Assembly: GCF_020360975.1 (NCBI RefSeq) | Contig: NW_025408677.1 | Location: 2,418,001 to 2,482,000, forward strand | Direction: 5' to 3' | DNA length: 64,000 nucleotides | Origin: Hirsutella rhossiliensis | Lineage: Eukaryota > Ascomycota > Sordariomycetes > Hypocreales > Ophiocordycipitaceae | In this document: positions 1 through 12,999 of the stretch, in pieces | How the letters are laid out: every line of letters starts with the position of its first letter | Position numbering within the stretch: the first letter of the stretch is position 1 | Notes under the pieces: model-generated | Databases searched by the model: none | What the model was told of the DNA's origin: nothing | What the model saw: the letters and a program-made list of their open reading frames with translations, nothing else | Program-made: the position numbers and the translations under genes

Positions 1-2271
1 AGGCCCCTAGGACTTTTAAAAGGGCCTAGTTCTAAAGCCTTTAGAAAGGCTTTATTAGGCTCCTAGGGGTCTTAGGCCCCCTATACTAAAGCTAGGCCCC
101 GTAGTCTATTATCGAGGTTACGTAGGCCTAGTAGAGCTGCCTCGAAGCTCTAAACGATAGGCCTCTTTATATAGAGACTAGGCGGGATAGCCCTTTAAAG
201 GCAGCTTATACGGAGGCTACCTTCTTATCGATATATTATTTAAATAGGAGCCTAGAGTCGAAGAAGACCCCTAGCTACCGTACTAAGGGCTTCGCTTCGA
301 AAAATAGGCCTCCTACCCTTATACCCTCTAAAATAGGCTGCCTTTACCTAGGGGTCGAAATAGACCCCTTAGTCCTTAGCTTATTCGAATAGGTTAGCAG
401 CTATAGCTTCTAGCTACCGGACGTTCTTCTTAGCCGAGGTCGACGTTATAGAGATACTAAAATCGTCTATATAGGATAGCTAGTACCCCTTAGCCGCTAG
501 TATCCCCCTTACGTATAAGAGGAATAGGATAGGGCTAATAGGGGACCCTTAAGGTACCCCTATTACTAGGTCTATTAAGGGCTAGGTTTGCCCCTTAAAG
601 GCTAGCTAGATCTTCCTTTTAGTAAGGAAGTCGTCTACCTAGCTTATAAGGGCCTTAGGGAGGTTTAATTCCCTTAGGACCCTTATAAGCTATTCCTTTA
701 ATACGAAGTCGAAGGCGCCTTTTATATCTAATAAGAGGGTGCTTATAATAGCCTTCTTATTAGACTCCTGCTTCTTTTAGGCGTAGTATAGAAGGAGGAA
801 GGCCGTGTCGATCGCTAACCGCTGTTTTCGTCCCCCTAGCTACGTAGGGTTTAGAAGCCCGGCCGTATTAGCTAAGTAGCTTAGCTGGGTAGCGTATAGC
901 TTTTCGAGGACCTTTCCTAAGTAGTTAAGTAGACTTATAACCCTATAGGCTTTAGGGATAGTATAGTCTAGCTTATTTTACTTAAGGAGTATAATTCCTA
1001 TAGCTTCCTTCTACGCCTTAAGGTAGTATCCTTAGTTAAATAGGGCTTTATAGGCCCTATTAAAGACCGTGGGAATAACCTTATACGCGTGTTAGATAGG
1101 AAGGAAGCTAAGGGAGTCCGGGCTAGGGGCTTTCTTATTAGAAGAGCTAACGATAGCCCTTTTAATCTCGGGGTCCTTTAGCTCTTACTAGTCTTACTTA
1201 GCCGTGCCCTTACTACCTATAGGGCCCGGGGGCTCTTCTTTTTCTAGGCTCTAGGGGGGGCTAGGGGGGCTAGGGCTAGGGTCCGGGGTCGGAAAAAGGG
1301 TCGTTAGGAAGGCCTCGCATTTTTCCGTAAAGGTATTAGCTTTTACCTTTATCCCTTCTTTTATATACGAGATACTCGGAAGGGTAGGGTTAGCTTTAGG
1401 CTTAGTATAGGAAAAGGCCGTAAAGACGTCCTTTCCTACTACTTCTGCTAGGAAGCTCTCCTAGTATTGCTTTTTAGTAGCCCTAATAGCGTACTTAAAG
1501 CTATTTCGGGCCTCTATAAAGCTCTTCTAGCTCTCCTCGTCCTAGGCTAGCCTATAAGCCCGTTAGGCTAGGCTTAGGGCTTTCCGAAGGGAGGTTAGCT
1601 CGTCGGTCTACCAGGGTTTAGATCCCTTATAGGGCCTCTTTTTCGGTATCGCTACGTTAAAGGCCTCTATAAGGGTTCTTTTTAAAAGGGAGGCTATCCC
1701 CTTTAAGTCGTCTCGTTTTATAGCCCTCTCTATAGCTATAAGGAGGTCTTATTCCTTCTTAGCTAGGTGTTCCGAGAAGGCCTTTTAGTCTGCTTTCCTA
1801 TAGTTATAGGTAGTAGGCCTAGCTAGTAGGGGCCTATTAGGGCCCCTTAAGCTAGCTTCGAAGGCTATAGGCTTATAGTCTAAGCCCGTAGCCTCTAGGA
1901 AGCGGAAGTTAGCCTAGGTTAGTTGCTTAAAGGGGCTATAGAAAGTAAGGTCTATAACCGAGGTCCCTTTTAAGCCTTCCCTTTAATAGGTGCCTTCTAT
2001 AGCTACCGTAAGGTCCGTTAGCAAGGAGGCCTTATAGCGGTCGAGCTAGCTAATAAGGGCTTCTACCTTGGGCCTTAGAGGATTCCGTAGACAGGTTCTA
2101 CCGGGGTAGTATAGGTTAAAGTCCTGCTAATAGAAAGGGCTGCTATAGGAGCTGGGCTGTTAGTAGCAGCCTTTCTATCGTAAGGGGCCTTTGCCGGCCT
2201 TAGCTAGCTAGGGCCCCTTTAGCCTCTTTTTCGTTATATAGGTTAATAAGGGTAAACGGCTCGGCGCCTTC
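1..2271 (-). mobile_element. LINE family A relic, inverted copy, cut by window edge
   Basis: Reading the minus strand gives the same series of sequences as the plus-strand A copies: position 2271 corresponds to about 27,790 in copy A3 and position 1 to about 30,090. It covers most of the endonuclease and the reverse transcriptase. No large internal deletion is seen, so this inverted copy still holds the roughly 1.08 kb that copy A1 has lost (its positions about 787-1868). It is strongly RIP-mutated. The 3' part (RNase H, zinc knuckle, tail) lies beyond the left edge. It abuts the plus-strand copy A1 head to head, forming an inverted repeat with a short spacer. Confidence 0.85.
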
Positions 2272-5200
2272 TACCGCTAAGGGTACTCTTACTTTAAGGC
2301 CTAATGCTATAACTATAAGGGAGAACACCTTATAACTAATAAGGTATAATACGGAGTCTATAAGGGAATAACTAATGCCTAATAGCCTTAGCCCCCTTAC
2401 GCCTATAGGGCCCCCGAAGCCCCCTAGGCCCCCTAGGCCTAACTACGACCCTATTAGTATTATATAGCATAATACTAAGAGGCAGGAAAAATATATAGGC
2501 TATAAGGGTAGAAGGCGCCGAGCCGTTTACCCTTATTAACCTATATAACGAAAAAGAGGCTAAAGGGGCCCTAGCTAGCTAAGGCCGGCAAAGGCCCCTT
2601 ACGATAGAAAGGCTGCTACTAACAGCCCAGCTCCTATAGCAGCCCTTTCTATTAGCAGGGGACTTTAACCTATACTACCCCCGGTAGAACCCGTCTACGG
2701 AATCCTCTAAGGCCCGCAAGGTAGAAGCCCTTATTAGCTAGCTCGACCGCTATAAGGCCTCCTTGCTAACGGACCTTACGGTAGCTATAGAAGGCACCTA
2801 TTAAAGGGAAGGCTTAAAAGGGACCTCGGTTATAGACCTTACTTTCTATAGCCCCTTTAAGCAACTAACCTAGGCTAACTTCCGCTTCCTAGAGGCTACG
2901 GGCTTAGACTATAAGCCTATATACTACGTCTAAAAGAAGCAGGAGTCTAATAAGAAGGCTATTACTAGCACCCTCTTATTAGATATAAAAGGCGCCTTCG
3001 ACTTCGTATCGAAGGAATAGCTTATAAGGGTCCTAAGGGAATTAAACCTCCCTAAGGCCCTTATAAGCTAGGTAGACCACTTCCTTACCGAAAGGAAGAT
3101 CCAGCTAGCCTTCGAAGGGCAAACCCAGCCCCTAACGGACCTAGTAATAGGGGTACCCTAAGGGTCCCCTATTAGCCCCATACTATTCCTCTTATACGTA
3201 AGGGGGATACTAGCGGCTAAGGGGTACTAGCTATCCTATATAGACGATTTTAGCATCTCTATAACGTCGACCTCGGCTAAGAAGAACGTCCGGCAGCTAG
3301 AAGCTATAGCTGCTAACCTATTTAAACAAGCTAAGGACCAAGGGGTCTGTTTCGACCGCTCTAAGACGGAACTTATCTACTTTAGTAGGCAAAGGCAGCC
3401 TATTTTAGAGGGTATAAGGTAGGAGGCCTATTTTTCGAAGCGAAGCCCTTAGTACGGTAGCTAGGGGTCTTCTTTAACTCTAAGCTCTTATTTAAATAAC
3501 ATATCGAAAAGAAGGTAGCCTCCGCATAAGCTGCCTTCGAAGGGCTATCCGCCTAGTCTCTATGCAAAGAGGCTATCGTTTAGAGCTTCGAGGCAGCTCT
3601 ACCAGGCCTGCGTGACCTCGATAGCAGACTACGGGGCCCAGCTTTAGTATAGGGGGCCTAAGACCCCTAAGAGCCTAATAAAGCCTTTCTAAAGGCTTTT
3701 TTAGAACTAGGCCCTTCTAAAAGTCCTAGGGGCCTTTAAAGGATCCCCTATTAGGGCCCTAGAAGCCGAAGCAGCCTCCTACTACTAGAGGTACGGTTTA
3801 AAAGGCATGCCTCTCCTATGCCCTTCGAACCCTATACCTCCTACCGAATCACCCTATAAGGCAGGCTTATAACCTAGCCGTACGGGACGACCTCGCCGAC
3901 TCGGGCTCCGACCTAGGAGCCCTAAGCTATATTAGGCCCTATACGCAACTCTTCCGCCTCCTTAAAGGCCTAGTAGCTATTATAGGCCTAACTATAGCTT
4001 AGAAAGAAGGAAAGCTAGCTGGGAGCCCCGTGGCTCTAGAGCCTAAGGCCTCTATTACGATAATAGAGGCCCTAAGCCTCTAGCTAAGAAGCAGCACCAA
4101 CGCCTCTTAGCTAACCTAGCTAGCCTAGAAGACTTCGGGCTGGCCCTAGTCTTCTATACCGACGGCTCTAAGGGGTGCCCTAAGGGGTCCCCTATAGAGA
4201 CCAACGCCTGCTCCTTCTACGAGATAGGCCTGAAAATAGGCCTAGTAAGGCGCACTACGAGAACCTAGGGCCTCTATCGAAGTAGCCGACGCAGAGCTAT
4301 TCGCGATACTAAGGGTCCTAGAGGACCTAGCTAAGAGGCCTCGGCCTCTAGGTCTAGCCCCTTAACCCCTATAAAGGCTTATATCTTTATAGATAGCTGC
4401 CGCTATACGAAAGGTTAAGGGCTACTCGGACCTCGCTATACGTATTAGAAGGCTCTTAACCAGCCTAGAGGCCTTCTATAATATACGGCTACACTGGTGC
4501 CCTAGCCACCTAGGGATCTTCGGTAACGAGCTAGCCGACTAGCTAGCTAAGAGAGGCCTAGGGCCCTACGCAAGGGACCCTATAGTCTCTATTAGCTACT
4601 TACGAAGAAAGGTCCGATAAGCGGCTAAGGACTACTAGAAGGGCCTCTGGGCTGCCGAGGCAGCTAAAGGCCCTAAGGCTAAAGGCTTAGGCAAGCACTA
4701 TACGTCTATTCGAAAGACCCCCCGCTTAGCCTTTAGCCCGGAAAAGGACCTTATAGGAAGGCCTAGGCCGACCCTTTCGGCCTACTACTAACTTCTCCTC
4801 GGGGCCGGCTTCCTATTATCCTTCTTAAAGAGGGTTAATAAGGTAGGCCGAGACGACTGCCGCTGCGGCTAAGGAAGGCACACGGCTAGGCACCTTATCC
4901 TAAGGTGCCCGAACTATAGGAGGGAAAGAGGGGCGCTTTACCGGGCCTCGAAGGGACGGAAGAAGGCCCTTAGCCTACCTCTTCTCTATAGCACTAAGGA
5001 AGGAAGGGAAGCCCTTCTAACCTTCTTAGCTAAAACAGAGATAGGAACGGCTAAGTGGCTCGAAAAAGAGTAACCTAGGGGCCCTTAGGCCCTTAGGGGG
5101 GAAAAACACCGCGTAGGAGGAACTAGATTAACCTTTCCTTTGTCTTTGCCTTTATAGCTACCCTTTCCCTAATTAGGTATAAGCCCCCGGGCTCTATAGC

Positions 5201-5290
5201 TAGCTAGGACTGCTAATAGGGGCCTAGGCCCCTATTAGCCTCGCCATGGCCCTAGAGGCTGTATGCGAGTAATAATAAAAAAAAAAAAAG
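2272..5290 (+). mobile_element. LINE family A relic, copy A1 (internally deleted)
   Basis: A non-LTR retrotransposon relic. Its start (2272-2480) matches the ORF1/ORF2 junction seen at about 14,266 and 27,326. Compared with A2 and A3 it lacks about 240 bp at 2486 and about 1.08 kb at about 2935, where the end of the endonuclease and the start of the reverse transcriptase are lost. Readable pieces: the GDFN motif of an APE-type endonuclease near 2657-2672, an LDIKGAFDFVS reverse transcriptase motif near 2985-3010, an RNase H starting with a YTDGSK-like motif near 4155, and a CxC..HTARHLILRC knuckle at about 4857-4910. It ends in a GAGTAATAATA motif plus A-run at 5267-5289. Many stops are RIP-type (CAG or TGG to TAG). 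Confidence 0.88.
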
Positions 5291-8200
5291 ATATCGACGG
5301 CGACGACTATACTTATTAGGTCGGTAGCCTAGAGGAGGCTAATAGGCTCTACGACCTAGGCCTAGTCCTCGAAGTATAGATCTTCTAATACGAACCTTAT
5401 AATAAGTCGGTCCGACTATAGAGGTACTATAATTACTATAGATATAGCTATATTATTAGGCGATATATATCGATATAACTCTATAGCTAATACGGGAGTA
5501 TAGTATATAATAGAGGCGAGGACGAATATAGGGCTAAGAAGGGCGAAATCCTTATAACTATATCTTATACTAAGGAGACTACCTATCGTAGACCTAGACC
5601 TACCCGTAGCGAATAAAGCCTAAGAAAAGGCGAGGAAAACTACCCGCGATAACCCTAACGGTTTACGAATACCTAGATATACGCCGAGTAACGGGTGCTC
5701 CCTACTATCGAAACCTAGGGCTTTCCTAAATCGACCGTAGTCCGGAAGCGGGGACTAGGTAGACCGCGCTAGGATAAGAGGTCGAGCTTAAGATACCCGC
5801 CGGCTAGTAGGGCTAGGGAGGCTAAACCGAGTACGAACGGTATTCGTAGGTATAGTAGATAGAGAAGTACTAGGAAATAAAGCGCCTCCTCCCTATATAG
5901 ACGACCCTTTACCCTAACCCTACCTATATATAACTAAAAGTACTATTCTAGAATATATAAAGAAATACGAGCTAGCTCGGTTAGCGCTTTACTACTAGGC
6001 CGGCTTTAACTTAATAGTATTATAGGAAGTAGAAGCTATACTAAGAGCGGCCCCTAGAGCGGCGCCCTATAGCTTAGTCTATAGGGAGGGAGGTACGCTA
6101 TATATATATAAAAGGCTTAGGCTAGGACTTAGTCGCCCTAGTCCGGACTAGACTAGAGCGAGGTAATTTTCGGGGATAGTACTAGACTATAGGCGATTTA
6201 CTTACTACCGGGGGCCGCGAGGGTAAGAGCGCTACGCGACCTAAGCGTAATCGAACTAGAGTACCCTATAGTAATAGTAAGGGACTTTAATATCTATTAC
6301 CCGCTCTAGGACGGATATAATAGAACCTCGGATAGCGCGATATAACTTATATAGGAGGCGATAAGGCTACGACTTAAACTCGCTACCCTAAGAGGGGAGT
6401 ATATAAGATTCTTCTATAGCTAAAAGGATAGTACTATCGACCTAGCTTAAGCAACGCTAGAGACTAGAATATAGTATACTAGGCCCGACCTAGACCTAAC
6501 CGGGTTAAACTATATCCCTTAAACTATTATACTATAGGTCGATACCTAGGCCTAGGTACCTAAACCGGCCGTAAGGTAGAAAGAAGCGAAAGTAAAGCTA
6601 GTTAAAGCTAAGACTACGTCCCGGCTAGGACTATACTAGCTAATACTCTAGACGCCTAAGGATATCGATAAGGACCTAGACTACGTCTTCGCTACTTTAG
6701 CGTAGATCGCGATAGCTATAGTTCCGCGTTAAGGGCGAGTATTACCTAAGGGCAACGTATAGTTTACCTTAGAGGTAGGGAAGGCGATAAGGGAGGCTAA
6801 GAGGGCAAGGAGGAAGTATAGGCGGAAAGGAACGAGGCGAACTAAGAAGACCTATACGAGGCGTCTATAGCTTAGAAGCGGACCGTTCGTAAGGCGAGGA
6901 GGGCCTACTAGCGCGAGTTCTTAGAGGAATTTAGCGCCGATAATACTAAGCTCTAGAACGTAGAGAGGTAAGTAAGACTCTATAGTAGGCTACTACCGGA
7001 ACCGACCTATATCCTACCGCTAATTAAGGAAGGCAAGGACTAACTAACGGAAACCTTCGAAGGGAAGGCCTAGCTACTAGCCGCTAAGTTCTTCCTACCG
7101 GAGGCCGGCACGACCTAAGGGCTACCCCGGCCTATAGCCGAGGCGACCCTTATAGTTAACTAATAGATCCGGCTAGCCGACGTCGTAGGGGCGCTAGGTA
7201 AGATAGTAAGCTAGAAAGCGGCGGGTCTAGATAGCGTTTAGGGTTTATTAAGAAGTGCGGCCTAGCCCTAGTCTAGCGACTAGCTACGATCTTTAACGCC
7301 TATACCCGACTCTTATATTTCCTAGGTCGGTTCTATAGCGCGAATATAGTAGTTATCCGGAAGCTAGGTAAGAGGCCGGACGCCTACTATATAGTAAGGG
7401 GTTAAAGACTAATCTCCCTCCTACCTATAGTAAGAAAAGTACTTAAGTAGATACTAGCTTAGAGGATCGCGGGAGTAGCGGAGGCGAACGGCATCCTACC
7501 GGACGGATAAATAGGGAATAGGAGGGAACGCTCTATAAAGGCGGCGATCCTACTAATAACGGAACTAATACGCGCGACGTAGGCCTAGAAGGGCATCGTA
7601 TTATTCCTATAGCTAGATATTAAGGGCGTATTCGATATAGTTAACTATAATAAGCTTATAAGGGAACTAAAGCTTAAGGGATACCTTAGGTAGCTTACGA
7701 GCTTAATATAGAGCTTTATAAGCGATAGGATATCGACCCTTTATTTCGATAGGAGGACCTTAGAGCTAACTTATGCTAACGGAGTCCCCTAGGGCTCCCC
7801 TATCCCCGATCCTATTTCTATACTATATAACCCCTATACGAAAGGCTTAGTATAATATATAGTATTTATACTATCGGCTTTGCCGATAATATAAATATAG
7901 TTAGTATCGGACCTAATAAGGCTACTATAGTAGCACGCTTAGAGGAAGCTTAGAGGTATACGCGGAATAGGCGACTAAGTTCGCGGTTACTTTTAAACCG
8001 TCGAAGAGCGAATTAATATACTTTATATAAAGGAGATAAGCGATAATAACGCCGGTACGCCTTAAGGCCGACGTAGTAACCCCGGTCTAAGAGGCCCGCC
8101 TACTAGGGGTTTAGGTATACCGGAAACTATACTAGAAGGCGCACCTAAAATAACTCTAAGTAAAGTTAAAGCGCTAGACTATAGCCTTAACTAGGCTCGC

Positions 8201-9350
8201 GGCGTCTACGTAGGGCTATACCCTACTATGCGCTAGGGAAGTCTATAGTAAGGTAATCCGGTCCCTAATCTCCTACGCTATAGTTATATTTTATAAGATA
8301 ACGCCTATAAGAGGGAAACTACGTAGAATTACGCGGGACCTTACCTAGGACTAGTTAGCCTACCTTTAGGTAGTAATAGGTACCTACCGCGCGACCCTAG
8401 TCTACTAAGTCGAAGCGGAGGTATAGGTGCCCCTAATCGACCTCTACCTAAACTAAAGAATAACGGATACCCTTTAGAGGCTAGAAGACTTAGGGCTCCT
8501 AGGCTAAATCTAACGCGCGTTTAACGCGGTCGCGGTATACTTAAAAGGAGGCGATACTAGAGAGGGTAGACCCCGGCGGCACTACCTCCGGGCAGACCCC
8601 CTTACGGAGGAGATAAGGGGGGTCTAGAGCTAGATAGGAATAGACGACCTCCCGGATAAAGCTAAGTCGCTCGAAAGGCTAAACGAGGAATAGGCCGCTT
8701 AATAGAACGCTAAGGAAGACGCGATCCGATAATACTAAACTACCTCTACCCCGCTAACTTCCCGCCTTAGTTCGATAAGGTAATAACGCTAGACTATTAC
8801 GAGGGCCTCCTAAGTATATTAGTACGGCAATTACCTAGATATATATAAGAAAGATCGGGCTTAATAACTTCCTCTTTAACTAATAGGTCCTTAGCGTAGT
8901 TTCGCTAATATATACTTACGGATAAAGATAGGATACTATCTACTATATAATAATCGACTATCTACTAATAGTAGAGGCGAGGGAGTCCCTCTTAATACGG
9001 GCCTAGGACGTAGGTAACGTAAGAGCGGGCCTCTAAGGGAAAAGGACTACGGCGCCGCTAGCGTAATAGTTCCTCCGCTTAGGCAGGCTCCGCTAGTTCG
9101 ACCTAGCTCGGAGGCTATACGTAGATATACCGGATAATAGAACTAGGGCCGCGCTAGGGATAGAGCGGCCCCGACTAGGACTACCCTAGCTAACTACCTC
9201 CCTTACTAAGGCGACCTAGAAAGGGAGAGGACTTACGATTATAAGACTATAGCTTCGACCGAACTAGACCTAGACTAAGCATAAACCTCGCCGATTAAAC
9301 TATAGACCGAATAGAACTAATATAACCTAACTAAACTAACCTTAATAGTT
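5291..9350 (+). mobile_element. LINE family B relic, copy I
   Basis: A second non-LTR element, fully RIP-degraded. Plus-strand translation shows an endonuclease motif of the type xDFNIYYPL near 6288-6310 (GDFNxHHPxW in intact relatives). The reverse transcriptase shows LDIKGVFDIVN near 7612-7645, a GVPxGSP motif near 7780 and a damaged FADD box (GFADN) near 7876. After this comes a Tad-like C-terminal region with a degraded cysteine/histidine motif near 8930-8980. No RNase H domain was recognised, unlike family A. Boundaries are approximate; no A-tail is evident at the right end. It sits directly after the A-tail of A1, and an equivalent copy lies at 18,357-22,430. Confidence 0.82.
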
Positions 9351-9399
9351 ATAGAATAAGACCTATTACCGAAAGACCGTAACCGAATAAGACCCGACC

Positions 9400-12300
9400 T
9401 AGAACCGAACTAAGATAGAGCCGATAACTAGCCCCTTAAACTACGACCTTAGCCTAGCTCGTCGGTAGTAACGTCCGCCTTATTATCGCGGCGGGAATAA
9501 TAAGAACCCTAAGGTAGTACGCGGAGTATAGGAGGGAGTAACCTAAGGCTTACGAGGAGTATAGGGACTACTACCGCTATAAGAACCCTAACGATAACCG
9601 AATAGACCTAACCCTAAACCCGAACCGGAGCTAGCTTAGACGGCTAGCTTACGAGATAGAGTAATAACCGGGGTCTTTACTAGGGCAGGACCTATACCGG
9701 CGGCGGTATAGAGGCGTTCGCTATAGCCTATACTATAACTATAGATCTAATCGAGGTTAAGACTAGTAATAATCTTAGCCGGGACTAAACCGCGATAGCT
9801 ATAAAGACGCTACTAGACGAAGTCGGGAGCGTTAGTAAGATCGGTAGGCGACGTAAGATAGGGACGCTTTAGGGCGGGCTCGGCGCTAGGAGAACTACCG
9901 GGCTATAGCTCGGCGTTAGAGGGAGACGCGGTTAGCTCCTAAGCCGGCTCCGTAACGGCCGCGGGTATAGATACCTTAGCCTTAGCCTTAGATAGGGCCT
10001 TAGACGCGGCTACCGCCTTACCCTTACCTTTGCCCTTCCCCTTATTAATAGGGATTAGGGCTAGAATAGGCTTAGTAAGACTAGTAAGATTAAAGCCGCT
10101 ATCCTCTACGTTAGGGCTATTACTAATAATAGGATAGAAATAGTTAGCGAGATCGTTAACCGCCGTAAGAGTCTTCTAGGCGACTAAGAGCGACTTAGGC
10201 CCGACCTAGGCTAAGGTCTTAATAGCGTCGCTAAACTTACCTAGGTACTTCTCTAGGGACTTATATATATAGTAGGTATCGTCTATAAAACGGGTAAAGG
10301 CTAACGCGAGCGTCTCTATACCTAATAGGCTGCCGGTAAGTCCGTGGTTATAGCTAAAGGAAAGGTATTTATAGCACTACGTGCGTATAGTATATTCCTT
10401 ATAGGCCTCGACTTAAAGCTATAGGCCTGCTATATAGAGGCCTTTTTCCGGTATTCGGCCCTATAGCCTCCGACGGGACTACGAAGATAACGGACCCTGC
10501 CTTTATATTAGGCCTAGGGTGCCTAGCTACCTAAGCTGCCCTACGATATCGATCCCGCTAAAGGTCTTAGCCTCTATAGCGAAGATATCGAGGATAGGGG
10601 TTTCTAGGAGGTTAGGGACGCTCCGGGCTACTAGCTTAGTCTAGCTAGTAGAGAGGTCGGCCGATTTAATAGGCAGTCCCTTAAGGTATAGGGACTACTT
10701 ATTCTACTACTTTAGAAGTTTCTTTACTATATAAGGGGCTTTTATCGTTATAACTATATTACCTCTATTCGAAGTCGATAGAGCTAATATAGCTAGTTCC
10801 CCTATAGCCTTATTAAGCTCGTTGCGAAGAGTAATAGGGCTAATAGTCGGCGTTAGCGATCCCTTCTTTAGCTTTAGGATAAGCTAGAAGTCTTCTTTTA
10901 TATTCCTCTTAGCCGGGGCCCTAGCCGGGGCCTTAGCCGGGGCCTTAGCTAGGGCCTTAGCCGGGGCCTTAGGCGCCTTCTTTACGGCGACCTTAGCCTA
11001 CGAGCTAGCTTTAAGATTTCCTTTTATAGCCTTAGGCTGCTAGGTAGCCTTAGGCTGGTGCGGGGGCTGTTATAAGGGCTGTTAGCGGTCTAGGGTCCCT
11101 ATAGCTACCTTTTCGAGCCCTTCTATAAGGGTCTTATAAAAGGGTTCGATTTTTTAGGCTTCCTTAAGGGCCTATAGGGCCTATTAAAGGAAGCCCTAGG
11201 CCCGGTCCCTTAGCAAGGGGTACTAGGGCTAGGGCTAGGGCTATTATTACTATAGGCGTTAGAGTATAAGCCGGGTAAGCGTAGGGCTAATAGGGCTACT
11301 AAGAGCAGCCCTCTTTCGTCCCTTTACTTACTTAAGGGGCTAGTTTAGCTAGAAGTAGCTAGCCTAAAGCAGGGTAGGCTAGGCCTAAAGATACTAATCT
11401 TAGGCCCGCAGGCTGCCAGGCTAGATCGGGCTAGTAGCCTAGGTAGGTACTAGGCTTATTTCGTTATCTTTATCTCGATATCCTCTTAGCCTTAGTCTTA
11501 GTCTTAGGCTTTAGGCTTCCCTTCTAGGGTTCTTAGAGGGCGTTAGCCTTCTAAGGCTTCTTCTAAGCGGGCCCTAGCCTCTAGGGTACTTATTTCGTCC
11601 CCTATATTAAAGGGGTTAAGGGCCTACTTAGGGCCTAGGCCGGGGTCCTAGGTCGGGTCCGGCTTAGTTACGTTTACGGGGGTATATATTAGTTAGCGAG
11701 GGCGGGAAGGGTTTTCTACCTATAGGGAAAACCTAGCCTAGCTCTATATAGGGAAAACCTAGCCTAGCTCGCTATCTTCGGTAGTATATTACGCACCCGC
11801 TAGTAGCTACGCGAGGCTATACTTAAGGCAATACGCTATTCGCGAGGGTTCTAGGCATATACTTTTTCGTATTTTAGGCTTAGTTTCGAAAAGTTAGCTA
11901 AAAAGACGTAATAATATAGGAATTAGCTAGGGCTTTAAGCGCCTTTGCTAGGGCCTTAGGCGCCTTCTTTACGGCGACCTTAGCCTATAAGCTAGCTTTA
12001 AGATTTCCTTTCGTAGCCTTAGGCTACTAAGCGGCCTTAGGCTGGTACGGGGGCTATTATAGGGGCTATTAGCGGTCTATGGTCCCTATAGCTGCCTTTT
12101 CGAGCCCTTTTATAAGGGTCTTATAAAAGGGTTCGATTTTTAGGCTTCCTTAAGGGCCTAGAGGGCCTATTAAAGGAAGCCCTAGGCCCGGTCCCTTAGG
12201 AAGGGGTGCTAGGGCTAGGGCTAGGGCTACTATTACTATAGGCGTTAAAGTATAAGCTAGGTAGGCGTAGGGCTAATAGGGCTATTAAGAGTAGCCTTCT

Positions 12301-12900
12301 TTCGTCCCTTTACTTACTTAAGGGGCTGGTTTAGCTAGAAGTAGGTAGCCTAAGGCAGGGATAAGCTAGGCCTAAAGATACTAATCTTAGGTCCGCTAGG
12401 CCCGCTAGGCTAGATCGGGCTAGTAGCCTAGGTAGGTACTAAGCTTATTTTATTATCTTCTATCTTAATATCCTCTTAGCCTTAGTTTTAGTCTTAGGCT
12501 TTAAGCTTCCCTTCTAGGGTCCTTAAAGGGCGTTAGCCTTTTAAGGCTTCTTTTAAGCGGGCCCTAGCCTCTAGGGTACTTATTTCGTCCCTTATATTAA
12601 AGGGGGTCGAAGGAGCCTACCTAGGGCTAGGCCGGGGTCCTAGGTTAGGTCCGGGCTTAGTTATATTTATAGGGGGTATATATTAGTTAGCGAGGGCAGG
12701 GAAGGGTTTTCTACCCTTATAAGGGAAAACCTAGCCTAGCTCGCTATCTTTAGTAGTATATTACGTACCCGCTAGTAGCTACGCGAGGCTATACTTAAGG
12801 GGGCGTAATATACTATTTATAAGGGTTCTAAGCGTATACTTTTTTTATATTTTAGGCTTAGTTTCGAAAAGTTAGCTAAAAGGATATAATAATTATTATT
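9400..12900 (-). mobile_element. Minus-strand ORF1-like relic (element C), copy I
   Basis: On the minus strand a long degraded coding relic can be followed. Near 10,908-10,985 it reads as repeated Ala-Pro-Ala-Lys units. Downstream (about 10,750-10,830 and lower coordinates) lies a stretch with a SNRGNIVITIK-like motif, which resembles the ORF1 (gag-like) proteins of Tad1-clade LINEs. The assignment rests on this resemblance and is an inference. No ORF2 follows on the same strand, because the opposing element B occupies the expected place. The 5' part is itself duplicated in tandem (see the separate repeat entry). Every frame holds RIP-type stops, so no product is expected. Confidence 0.5.
10955..12890. 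repeat. Tandem duplication, period about 986 bp
   Basis: The sequence beginning CCTTAGGCGCCTTCTTTACG at about 10,967 recurs at about 11,953, and the similarity runs on to about 11,915 and 12,885. It includes a shared TATATTAGTTAGCGAGGGC stretch and the block around GGGAAAACCTAGCCTAGC. In the first unit that block is itself doubled (near 11,723-11,775), a short nested repeat. The units differ by substitutions and small indels, so this duplication is older than the 13-kb one. The same arrangement is present in copy II at about 24,035-26,000. In the minus-strand reading it duplicates the N-terminal part of relic C and its upstream region. Confidence 0.8.
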
Positions 12901-12999
12901 AAGATTACGCTAGGGACCTAGCTAGAGGTATCTAGAACTTTAATATTAAATAGGAGGGAAAAACTAAAGTGCCTAGGGGAAAACCCTCCCCTCTTTTAG

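Noticed and set aside
11225..11250. CTAGGGCTAGGGCTAGGG resembling telomeric TTAGGG
   Set aside because: The unit is CTAGGG, has only about three copies, sits inside element C and recurs in every copy; it is not a telomere.
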